IMG/VR virus record: IMGVR_UViG_3300035451_000008
Coordinates: 2,860 to 28,349 of that record
Source: a virus
Reading direction: 5' to 3' (one strand)
Length of the DNA stretch: 25,490 bases
Made by a program: the position numbers and the translations under genes. Under the pieces are notes generated by a model. That model searched no databases and was not told where the DNA came from. It worked only from the letters and a program-made list of their open reading frames with translations. Positions 13,688-21,029 of the stretch are shown piece after piece. The first letter of the stretch is position 1; each line of letters begins with the position of its first letter.

Positions 13688-15226
13688 GTGCTGAACCGAC
13701 TGTTGGTTGAAGCGCAGAAGGTTCAGCGCGGGCAGCGCAAGGCGACGCGCGCCCAACGGCAGGAAGCCGCGGCGCGTGCTCGCAAGGCCGAGCAGATCGA
13801 GCTGGCTAGGACCAACGCGGGGGCATTCATCGAGTTCGCACTGCGCAACGAAGCGACGGGGCAGATCCTGCGCAACGCGCCGTTCCACTGGGAGTGGCAC
13901 CAGCACTTCGACGAGAACCCGTTCGCGGTGCTGGTGTCTCCAGTGGAGCACGGCAAGAGCCAGCAGGTGGCGGTGGGGCGCGTGCTGTGGCGACTGGGGC
14001 AGGACACGAGCCGCACGATCGCGCTGATCCAGGGGACGTCCAAGATGGCGGAGAAGACTCTCAGCCAGATTCGGGCGCACATTGAGCGCAACGCCCGGCT
14101 GCGGGAAGTCTTCCCCGGGCTCCGGCCCAGTACGAACCGAGGGGCCCCCTGGACGCAATCGCAGATCACGGTCGAGCGCTCGATCGTGGCGCGCGACCCG
14201 AGCATTCAGGCGCGGGGCGTGTTCGGTGACGTGGTTGGTTCGCGGTTGAGTGACATCGTCTTGGACGACGTACTGACCTTCGAGAACACGCGAACCGAAG
14301 AGCAGCGCAAGAAGCTGATCGAATGGTTCGACACCACGGTGTTCACGCGGCTGCTGCCCAACGGAGTGATCTGGGCCATTGGGACACCGTGGCACCCAGA
14401 AGATCTGCTCCATGAGCTGGAGAAGCGCCCGGCCTTCAAGGGGCTGCGGTACTCGGCAGTCTACAACCCGGACGATCCACCAGCTCGGTGGCGCCCCCTG
14501 TGGCCTGAGCAATGGGATCTGGCCCGGCTCGAAGAGCGGCGGCAGAACATGCCGGAGTCGACCTTCGTCCGAAAGTACCTCTGCCGGGTGCGGTTGGACG
14601 AGACCAGCCGATTCCGGCGCGTGTGGCTGACCAGGATGTGCCAGCTCGGGATTGGGCGGACATTCACCGCTGAGGCCCCCAAAGCCTTCCACGGGGGGCC
14701 CAAGCTGCCCTGCTTCACCGGTGTGGATCTTGGGGTGGGTGCGAAGGACGAGAATGCCCAGACGGTGATCTTTACGTTGGCGCTGCTGCCGGACGGGCGC
14801 CGACTGGTGGCGGATATTGAGGCGGGGCGGTGGCAGGCTCCGGAGATCCTGGACCGGCTATTCTCCGCGTACCGTCGCTTCGATTCGGAGGTGCATGTGG
14901 AGAGCAACGCGGCCCAGGCGTTTCTGGTGCAGATCGCCCAGGGGACAATTCCGGTCACGGCTCACCACACTGGAGGGAACAAGTGGTCGACTGAGTTCGG
15001 CGTGGAGTCCCTTGCGGTGGAGATGCGCAATGGGCTGTGGGTCATGCCGAGCGGAGCGAGCGGGGAAGCCGTGCCCGAGGAAGGGAAGGCGTTCATTTCG
15101 GAGTGTCTCCACTTCAACCCGAGCGAGCACACCGGGGATCGGCTGATGGCGGCATGGATCGCCAGGGAAGCGCTACGCAAGTTCGCGTCCCCCCGAACCC
15201 GGGCGCTGGATACCCTGGCTCGGTAG
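13688..15226 (+). CDS. terL: Terminase large subunit
   Basis: 512 aa from GTG 13688. The ATPase part has a degenerate Walker A SPVEHGKSQ (residues 84-92), Walker B IVLDDV (190-195) and the coupling motif GTPWH (232-236). The nuclease part has GVDLG (Asp347), a VHVES strand (Glu405) and HTGDRLMAAW (Asp484), the three acidic residues of the RNase H-like domain. The enzyme translocates DNA into the prohead through the portal and cuts it. The protein looks complete. It is followed after 40 bases by a leaderless-type gene, then by the portal. The symbol is generic. Confidence 0.9.
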   Translation: MLNRLLVEAQKVQRGQRKATRAQRQEAAARARKAEQIELARTNAGAFIEFALRNEATGQILRNAPFHWEWHQHFDENPFAVLVSPVEHGKSQQVAVGRVLWRLGQDTSRTIALIQGTSKMAEKTLSQIRAHIERNARLREVFPGLRPSTNRGAPWTQSQITVERSIVARDPSIQARGVFGDVVGSRLSDIVLDDVLTFENTRTEEQRKKLIEWFDTTVFTRLLPNGVIWAIGTPWHPEDLLHELEKRPAFKGLRYSAVYNPDDPPARWRPLWPEQWDLARLEERRQNMPESTFVRKYLCRVRLDETSRFRRVWLTRMCQLGIGRTFTAEAPKAFHGGPKLPCFTGVDLGVGAKDENAQTVIFTLALLPDGRRLVADIEAGRWQAPEILDRLFSAYRRFDSEVHVESNAAQAFLVQIAQGTIPVTAHHTGGNKWSTEFGVESLAVEMRNGLWVMPSGASGEAVPEEGKAFISECLHFNPSEHTGDRLMAAWIAREALRKFASPRTRALDTLAR

Positions 15227-15229
15227 GGA

Positions 15230-15266
15230 TTGGACACCTGGGCCCGGCCCGGATACCCTGTGGGGC
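15230..15266 (+). promoter_or_regulatory. Promoter TTGGAC-18-TACCCT with leaderless-type start
   Basis: TTGGAC at 15230-15235 and TACCCT at 15254-15259 are 18 bases apart. The -10 lies exactly 7 nt before ATG 15267, so transcription should start at or next to the A of the ATG. There is no GAAAGG-type ribosome-binding site. Confidence 0.55.
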
Positions 15267-15713
15267 ATGCGATTCGATTTGCAGATTCCGAGCACGGGTG
15301 GGGCGGCGGCAGATCCTGACCCGAGGACGAGCCCAGAGCAGGTCCCGGACCGCAACGTTGGCGATGTGCCGGCGACCATGTTGGGCACGGACCAGTCGCC
15401 GCAGACCTTGGTTGTGGCTTTGGAGGGCACCACGGGGCAATCCGCGACGATTCAGCTGTGGACCATCGAAGACCCGGTCAACACGCAGATTATTGCTGAC
15501 CCAAAGGCGGAGAAGGCGGCTCGTCGGTACTACTCGGTGGGCGAACCGCTCACGCTGAGCGTGGGTGACGCACTGACCTTCATTGGCGAGCAGGGTAGCG
15601 GGGCAAACGTCTTGATCGCCAAAGTCCCGTGCCCGATTGGGCGGGTCTACCTGCAGGTCACGACGCGGCCGGCGGCGGATGCGACGATCAAAGTTGGTTG
15701 GCTCGGGGCTTGA
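15267..15713 (+). CDS. Probable virion-associated protein, 148 aa
   Basis: The protein begins with a Pro/Gly/Asp-rich disordered segment of about 40 residues. Beta strands follow (QTLVVALEGTTGQSATIQLW, GEPLTLSVGDALTFIGE, RVYLQVTTRP), compatible with a jelly-roll or Ig-like fold. Its place between terminase and portal and its strand-rich composition suggest a structural or decoration protein. No family recognised. The start is set by the leaderless promoter. Confidence 0.6.
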   Translation: MRFDLQIPSTGGAAADPDPRTSPEQVPDRNVGDVPATMLGTDQSPQTLVVALEGTTGQSATIQLWTIEDPVNTQIIADPKAEKAARRYYSVGEPLTLSVGDALTFIGEQGSGANVLIAKVPCPIGRVYLQVTTRPAADATIKVGWLGA

Positions 15714-15731
15714 ACCTGAAAGGGTGCGCGC

Positions 15732-17366
15732 GTGAATGTGCAAGACGGTCAGGTGTTGAGCCTGACCCCCCAATTGGGACGAGTAAGCTTGGTTGAGCTG
15801 TGCGGTTCGGCTCGAACGGCGGAACTGGCGCGGCTGGACAGCTACGCTCGGTCCACCCAATACGACCACCGACGGTTCGACTGGGACGGCAAGATGACCG
15901 GCTACGGGGAGCAAGCCGACATTTCCCCGGGGTGGTACGTGCCGCTCAAGATGCGGCGCCCACGCGCGCGGTACGACTTGCCCAAGCTGATCACGAAGCG
16001 GCTGTCCGCGATGACGCTCGGGTCGGAGCGTTGGCCTGAGCTCCGCGTGGACGGGGACCCCGAGGCCGAAGACTACATCAAGGCTTTGGCCGAAGCGGCG
16101 AAGCTGCCAGCCAAGATGCTCGAAGCTCGGGAGAAGGGCGGTTCTTCGGGGACCGCGGTTGTGAGCTTCAAGTTTGCCGATGGGAAGCCGCGGGTGCTGG
16201 TGCACGAGTCACGACACGTGCACGTCTTGCGATGGGCAGATCGGGACGAGCGGGTGATCGGCGCTGTGCTCAAGGCCTACGCCTACCCTCGCACGGTGTG
16301 GGATCAAGAGGGGCGCCCCAAGCAGATCACGCTCTACTTCGCTCGCTACTGGGACGAGACCAAGGAGGTGGTGTGGGACCCGATACCTGAGGCGCTGGCG
16401 CGCAACGGAGCGTGGGCCACGGCGGTGAAGTCCTATGCCGTGGAACACGGCTACGGAGAGTGTCCAGTCTACTGGGCACAGAACCTGCCCGACTCAGAGC
16501 AAGAGGACGGGTTGTCGGACTTCGAGGGGTTGTTGGATCAGTTCGACGAGATCAACGAACTGCTCTCGGCTACCAGCAAGGGCACGAAGGCCAACGTGGA
16601 CCCCACGCTGGTGGTGAAGGACGATCCAGGGAACAACCCCGGCGTGGTGCGCAAGGGCTCCGGTCAAGCGATCTTTTCGAAGGGCGGCGCCGAGTATCTG
16701 GAGCTCAAGGGTGACGCGGTGAAGGCCGGCCAAGAGTTGGTCAAGACCCTGTCTCAGATGGCGCTCGACGTGGCGGGGGTGGTGTTGGGTGACCCGAAAG
16801 AGCTGGGCACCAGGGCGCAAAGCGCGGCGGCCATGCGGATGCTCTACCAGCCGATGATTGCCCAGTGTGACGTGCTGCGCTCCCAGTACGGTGAGCTGAT
16901 CGCGCGGCTGCTGTTGGGCATGCTGCGCGCGGCTCGGCTGATCAACCAGACCGAGGCTGGGGAGGTGGTACTGACGGCGGATGGTCGGCGAGTGCAGGAG
17001 AAGCCGGTAGTGGTGTTGCCACCACGCTTCGAATCGACCGGTGAGGGTGACGATCGGACAGTGACCGTTGTGGAGCGTACGCCCGGGACGTCGGAGAACC
17101 TGACGCTGAACTGGCCGTCCTACTTTGCCGCCACGGCAAGCGATGTGAGCCAGGACGTGGACGCGGCAACCAAGGCCAAGGGCACCACGATCTCGGCCAA
17201 GACCGCGGTGAAGTACACGGCCCACCATTTTGGTGTGAAGGACGTGGATCAAGAGATCGCTGAGATCGAGGCCGAGAAAGAACTGGCGCTGGAAAACATG
17301 CGTGACATGGCGCCCCCACCGGCGATGGGTAACGGTCCGAAGGACGAAGACGAAGCGGAGGACTGA
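15732..17366 (+). CDS. Portal protein
   Basis: 544 aa from GTG 15732, which follows GAAAGGG by 8 nt. Size, position after the terminase and before a MuF-type protein, and the helical wing/stem-like region (DFEGLLDQFDEINELLSATS, then LVKTLSQMALDVAGVVLGDP, and a long helix with AAAMRMLYQPMIAQ) are typical of portal proteins. The C-terminus is acidic. The portal forms the 12-subunit ring at one capsid vertex through which DNA passes. The assignment rests on pattern and context. The next gene follows after 3 bases. Confidence 0.85.
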   Translation: MNVQDGQVLSLTPQLGRVSLVELCGSARTAELARLDSYARSTQYDHRRFDWDGKMTGYGEQADISPGWYVPLKMRRPRARYDLPKLITKRLSAMTLGSERWPELRVDGDPEAEDYIKALAEAAKLPAKMLEAREKGGSSGTAVVSFKFADGKPRVLVHESRHVHVLRWADRDERVIGAVLKAYAYPRTVWDQEGRPKQITLYFARYWDETKEVVWDPIPEALARNGAWATAVKSYAVEHGYGECPVYWAQNLPDSEQEDGLSDFEGLLDQFDEINELLSATSKGTKANVDPTLVVKDDPGNNPGVVRKGSGQAIFSKGGAEYLELKGDAVKAGQELVKTLSQMALDVAGVVLGDPKELGTRAQSAAAMRMLYQPMIAQCDVLRSQYGELIARLLLGMLRAARLINQTEAGEVVLTADGRRVQEKPVVVLPPRFESTGEGDDRTVTVVERTPGTSENLTLNWPSYFAATASDVSQDVDAATKAKGTTISAKTAVKYTAHHFGVKDVDQEIAEIEAEKELALENMRDMAPPPAMGNGPKDEDEAED

Positions 17367-17369
17367 TCC

Positions 17370-20201
17370 GTGGAGGACGTGAACGCGGCGATCGAAGCCA
17401 CGCTCACGCGTGCCGGGAAGATCTTCACGCACGTGGGCACATTGCCTGCGATGCTGGCGAAAGCGGACGCGAACTTGTCGGCACGGCTGCACGGCGTGCT
17501 GGCGAAAGCGGGGGGACCGAACGCGAAGTTCAGCGAGGCCAGCGCATTCTTGTTCCGAAAACAGATCCGGCTGGTGCAAGAGTACGCGGACAAGCGCTTG
17601 CTAGGTCTGACGCATGAACAGGCGTTGCAGGCGATGGCGAAGAGCGTCAAGTCCACCGTGGACCTGGCCAAGCGGCTAGAGAAGCGCTTCGCAGGGATAG
17701 CGAAGCCGCTGGCGCTCGAATCCCAGGCCATGCAAGACGCAGTGACACGGGGTGAGGGGGCGTCGCTGTTGCGCCAGCACCAGACCAGTGTTGCCCGCTA
17801 CGGCAAGGCGATGATTGGAGACTTCGAGACCCAGCTGCGGTTGGGGGCTCTCGAAGGGCTCTCGAATCACGCGGTGATCAGCCGACTGGTAGAAGTCGGG
17901 CAGTTCGGCGCAGTGAACGCTGCTGGTTTACACCAGAACGAGCCCGCGTGGTTCCCTTCGCCAACCAGCTATATCAAGCGGCGGTACTGGGCCGAACGGA
18001 TCGTTCGTACGGAAACGGCCTACGCATACAACGCGGCGGGGCTCCGGACGATCCAGGTCGCGAGGGAGACCGACTTCCCCGACATGCAGAAGAAGATCCT
18101 GGCGCACTTTGACAACCGAACGGCACCAGACTCGATCGCGGTGCATGGGCAAGTGCGCCCCGTGGATGGGTACTTTTTGGACGGCGCGGGGCGCCAGTAT
18201 CTGCACCCACCAGCTCGCCCCAACGACCGCGAGACCGTGATCCCGTGGCGCCCACAGTGGACCGACACGGCGGCCACGGCGAGTGCTGATCCGGTGGAGC
18301 AGGCGCAGCAAGCAGCGGCTGCATTGCCCCCCCCACCGTTGCCTGGTCCAGAGCAGAGTCCGAACACGACGATCGGTAACACGGCGGCGCTGCTTGCCAA
18401 GACGAACGCCAAGGTCCTGGCCAAGAAGGAAGCCCAGGCTGCAGCGGAGAAGGCAGCGGTTGAGCGCGTGGCCAAGTTCGAGGCGAAGAAGGCGGAATCG
18501 GAGGCCAAAGCGAAAGCCGAAGCGGTGCTGGTAGCTGCGAAGGTCACGGCGGCAGAAAAAGCAGCGGCGGCCAAGGCAACGGCAGCGGAGAAGGCAGCCA
18601 AGGCGGCAGCCAAGAAGGCCGAGAAGGCTACCCAGAAGGCTGCTGCAGTCGAAGCGGCCAAGATCGCCGCAGCGGCCAAGGTAGCAGTCAAAGCCGCCCA
18701 GAAGGCCGCCAAGCGCATCAAGATCGATGCGGCAAAGGACGCGAAGCTTGGCATGGTGGATCTCGGCGCGCTGAAGCAGATCGGTCCCCAGAAGGGATCG
18801 AATCCTGGGGCGCTGTACGAAGACGCCAACGGCGTGCAGTGGTACGTCAAGACGCCCAAGTCGGAAGAGCACGCCCGGAATGAGGTGCTGGCTGCGAAGC
18901 TGTACCGCGCGGCGGGTGTCGAGGTCCCGGACGTGGAGCTGGTGCGCCACAACGGCGTCGTGGCGGTGGCGTCCAGGATTGTGGACGGTGCGCGAGCGAG
19001 CCAGGCGTTGCTCACTGGCGCAGTCAAGCCAGACGGGCTCTACCAGGGGTTCGCGGTAGACGCCTGGCTGGGGAATTGGGACGTGGTGGGCGCCACGTAC
19101 GACAACCTATTGGTCCTCGGGGACGGTGGCGCGGCGCGGGTGCTCCGGGTGGACACTGGCGGAGCATTGCGTTTCCGGGCCCAGGGCGCCCCCAAGGCTG
19201 AAGCTTTCGGTCCGACCGTGGGCGAGGTGTCGAGTCTGCGGTGGGGCTCAAACAACCCCCAATCCGTGGCGGTGTTCGGGTCGCTGCAAGACCGTGAGTT
19301 GCTCGCGAGCATGGATCGGGTGCTGGCCACTCCGACCAAGGCGGTCACGGATGCGGTGCGCCGGTTCGGGCCTCGGGATCCGGGGGAGCGCGCTGCGCTC
19401 GAAAAGGTGCTGCTGGCACGGCGGGACGATATCCGGGCGAAGCGCGCGGCCCTGAACACGAAGCTGCGCCAGGAAGCCAAGGCGAAGAAAGATCCGGTCG
19501 GCTCACTGCGGGTGGCTGAGCGACATTGGCGCCAATTGGCCACGACGGCCGAGCGAGAGGCATTCTTGGCTGCGCTGCATGAGCAGAAGGTGCCAGGATT
19601 GGACGCGGAATCCAGGGACTGGTCTGGGAAACCTTCCAAAGCGGACTTTTGGAAGTTGTCGAACGATCTGGGGAAGCAGCTTCGTGGGCACGAAGGTACA
19701 GCTATCTGGAGATTCTCCCAGAACGATTACGGAGAGATCCGTGCTTCGGAGCGTGCTGGAAACCCCGATGAGAATTCGGTGGCGTTGCAGTCGGGGTTGG
19801 CACGGGGAACCCCAGTTAAAGGACTGGAGGTGTGGCGCGGGATCAAATACATAACGGCGGACCAGGTGGGGCAATTCCTGACCGGAAGAAAGTTCGGACT
19901 GGGGGAAGACGGTGTGCAGGGGACGGCCAGCACTAGCCGGCATCGTGACAAGGCGGCTAATTTCGCCAGCGTGGACCTGTCCCCAGCCGGGACGCTACAG
20001 CACGGTGAACCTGGAAGCGGGACGTACAAGGTGCTCTTGCGACTGCGCAACCGGGTTGGTGTGGCGATCGAGACGATTTCGGCGCACAGATCGGAATTTG
20101 AGATTTTGCAGCCGTACAAGGCCAAGTTTCGAGCCACCAAGATCTACCGGGTAGAGGGCTCCAAGAGGGTGCTGGTGGTGGAAGCTGAGGGTGTGGATTG
20201 A
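17370..20201 (+). CDS. MuF minor head protein fused to a HipA/PI-kinase-like domain and an ADP-ribosyltransferase toxin
   Basis: 943 aa, GTG start 8 nt after GGAGGA. Residues about 150-295 form a MuF-type head morphogenesis domain (AERIVRTETAYAYNAA with the RTE motif at 213-215, then AHFDNRTAPDS and HGQVRP). Residues 340-460 are an Ala/Lys-rich helical linker. Residues 470-655 resemble a HipA/phosphatidylinositol-kinase fold: GSNPGALYED loop, Lys494 in WYVK, Glu505, DAWLGNWD (Asp564, Asn569, Asp571), DN (578-579) and Asp595 in RVDTGG. Residues 775-943 match R-S-E class ADP-ribosyltransferases: VWRG (Arg823), ASTS (853-856) and SEFE (Glu909, Glu911); ExE enzymes usually modify Arg. MuF-toxin fusions are known in temperate phages. 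The protein probably rides in the virion and acts in the infected cell. Confidence 0.8.
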   Translation: MEDVNAAIEATLTRAGKIFTHVGTLPAMLAKADANLSARLHGVLAKAGGPNAKFSEASAFLFRKQIRLVQEYADKRLLGLTHEQALQAMAKSVKSTVDLAKRLEKRFAGIAKPLALESQAMQDAVTRGEGASLLRQHQTSVARYGKAMIGDFETQLRLGALEGLSNHAVISRLVEVGQFGAVNAAGLHQNEPAWFPSPTSYIKRRYWAERIVRTETAYAYNAAGLRTIQVARETDFPDMQKKILAHFDNRTAPDSIAVHGQVRPVDGYFLDGAGRQYLHPPARPNDRETVIPWRPQWTDTAATASADPVEQAQQAAAALPPPPLPGPEQSPNTTIGNTAALLAKTNAKVLAKKEAQAAAEKAAVERVAKFEAKKAESEAKAKAEAVLVAAKVTAAEKAAAAKATAAEKAAKAAAKKAEKATQKAAAVEAAKIAAAAKVAVKAAQKAAKRIKIDAAKDAKLGMVDLGALKQIGPQKGSNPGALYEDANGVQWYVKTPKSEEHARNEVLAAKLYRAAGVEVPDVELVRHNGVVAVASRIVDGARASQALLTGAVKPDGLYQGFAVDAWLGNWDVVGATYDNLLVLGDGGAARVLRVDTGGALRFRAQGAPKAEAFGPTVGEVSSLRWGSNNPQSVAVFGSLQDRELLASMDRVLATPTKAVTDAVRRFGPRDPGERAALEKVLLARRDDIRAKRAALNTKLRQEAKAKKDPVGSLRVAERHWRQLATTAEREAFLAALHEQKVPGLDAESRDWSGKPSKADFWKLSNDLGKQLRGHEGTAIWRFSQNDYGEIRASERAGNPDENSVALQSGLARGTPVKGLEVWRGIKYITADQVGQFLTGRKFGLGEDGVQGTASTSRHRDKAANFASVDLSPAGTLQHGEPGSGTYKVLLRLRNRVGVAIETISAHRSEFEILQPYKAKFRATKIYRVEGSKRVLVVEAEGVD
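18390..18749 (+). repeat. Ala/Lys-rich low-complexity linker inside the MuF fusion gene
   Basis: About 120 codons are mostly Ala, Lys and Glu, with many near-repeats of AAEKAA and AKAAAKKAEKA. It probably forms one long charged helix or coiled coil joining the head domain to the kinase-like domain. The near-repeated DNA may allow slippage or length variation between related phages. Confidence 0.6.
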
Positions 20202-20226
20202 AACCCTGGCTCGCTAGAGCTACCCT
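20198..20226 (+). promoter_or_regulatory. Promoter TTGAAA-17-TACCCT behind the toxin gene
   Basis: TTGAAA (20198-20203) contains the toxin gene's TGA stop codon; TACCCT (20221-20226) follows after exactly 17 bases. This is the best -35/-10 pair in the window. It gives the two genes behind the toxin their own transcript, beginning near 20233, just before the hairpin at 20237. Confidence 0.6.
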
Positions 20227-20228
20227 TC

Positions 20229-20261
20229 AAACCGAGACCCGGTTTGCGGGTGACGGAAAGG
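20229..20261 (+). promoter_or_regulatory. Overlapping inverted repeats and GAAAGG cassette
   Basis: ACCCG (20237-20241) pairs with CGGGT (20247-20251) around GTTTG, and GGAAAGG follows with ATG at 20268. A second inverted repeat, AAACCG (20229-20234) with CGGTTT (20240-20245), shares bases with the first, so both cannot form at once. The second straddles the predicted transcript start and may be an operator. Confidence 0.5.
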
Positions 20262-20267
20262 AAAAGC

Positions 20268-20549
20268 ATGCGACGGGACGAGCAATTGACCGTGCTGGGC
20301 TATCTGATTGCCCGACACGAACAGCGAGCGGTATGGGGAAAGCTGGTGCCTGAGGCGTTCCCATTGGACGATCTGGCGCGGTGGGGACTGAGCCGAGAAA
20401 TGCCAGACGAGGAGCTAGGGTTGGTGGCGGCAGCGTTCGCTCACTACGTTCGGAGCCATGGGGACATTCCGGAGGTAAGAGGCCTGCAAATGCGGGCAGA
20501 GCTCGAACGAGTGAAGCGGGACAACCCGAAGCACTGGGGCGTCCAATGA
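20268..20549 (+). CDS. Unknown 93-aa protein, candidate partner of the toxin
   Basis: ATG 20268 is 6 nt after GAAAGG. The protein is helical and charged (QLTVLGYLIARHEQRAVWGK, EELGLVAAAFAHYVRSHGDI) with no Cys or membrane segment. I recognise no family. It is the first gene of a short unit with its own promoter directly after the ADP-ribosyltransferase gene, where immunity genes often lie, and it overlaps the macrodomain gene by 4 bases. An immunity, chaperone or targeting role is inference from position only. Confidence 0.65.
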   Translation: MRRDEQLTVLGYLIARHEQRAVWGKLVPEAFPLDDLARWGLSREMPDEELGLVAAAFAHYVRSHGDIPEVRGLQMRAELERVKRDNPKHWGVQ

Positions 20550-21019
20550 AGCGGATCCGAGGTGACATTTGGCGGTTGTGGGACAAGGGCTTCCACGTGG
20601 TGGTGACCACGAATATCGGCTGGGATCATCGCGACATGAACAACATGGGCGCCGGGACCGTCCAGCGAGCAGCGTCAGTGTGGCCTGAGCTGCCTCGGTG
20701 GTATGGGAGCTGGTGCCGGTCGATGGGCGCCAAGATGGGGGTAGTCAGGCGTCCTGGATTGCGACTGGTCTTTCTTCCAGTGAAGCCATTGATCGAAGCC
20801 TGCCCGAGTCTGAGCTGGGATCAGAAGGCGGATCTGGTGCTGATCGAGCGTGGTCTGGTCCAGCTCGGCGTGTGGTGGCGGCGCTACCGTCCAGCGCTGG
20901 CGATGACCCTGCCAGGGGCGGGAAACGGCGGTCTAGATCCGGCGGAAGTGCTGGCGTTGGTTGAGCGTGTACTTGGCGACACTGAGATCGTGCTCTGCGA
21001 TCTGCAATTGGCGGAGTAG
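20546..21019 (+). CDS. Macrodomain protein, DarG-like
   Basis: 157 aa. GDIW (residues 6-9) opens the domain, VVVTTN (18-23) forms the ADP-ribose strand, and NNMGAGTVQRA (32-42) is the Gly-rich loop. FLPVK ends in Lys80, and LPGAGNGGLD (122-131) is the second loop. This order and the GxGNGGL signature are what I remember for DarG/ALC1-like macrodomains, which bind ADP-ribose and can remove it from DNA or protein. Lys80 falls where the DarG group has its conserved catalytic lysine. The protein is a lone domain. Its place in a unit directly after an ADP-ribosyltransferase gene suggests it reverses or limits that toxin; counter-defence against a host transferase is the alternative. Confidence 0.75.
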   Translation: MKRIRGDIWRLWDKGFHVVVTTNIGWDHRDMNNMGAGTVQRAASVWPELPRWYGSWCRSMGAKMGVVRRPGLRLVFLPVKPLIEACPSLSWDQKADLVLIERGLVQLGVWWRRYRPALAMTLPGAGNGGLDPAEVLALVERVLGDTEIVLCDLQLAE

Positions 21020-21029
21020 ACTCCGGTTC
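21017..21029 (+). promoter_or_regulatory. Leaderless-type promoter box TAGACT
   Basis: TAGACT (21017-21022) lies exactly 7 nt before ATG 21030 and overlaps the macrodomain gene's stop codon. No Shine-Dalgarno is present. The -35 at 17 bases (TCTGCG) is poor. Confidence 0.45.

Noticed and set aside
13481-14692. Long minus-strand open frame of about 400 codons opposite the terminase
   Set aside because: It is the antisense of a clear large terminase; its product is rich in Arg, Pro and His as expected from a GC-rich shadow frame.
15211-15216. Additional TACCCT box at the end of the terminase gene
   Set aside because: The position 17 bases upstream reads TCCCCC and no gene start is suitably placed, so it is probably coding sequence.
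17928-19027. Two long minus-strand open frames opposite the MuF fusion gene
   Set aside because: They arise from the Ala/Lys-rich coding DNA (Leu/Arg- or Ala/Ser-rich translations) and lack ribosome-binding sites or motifs.
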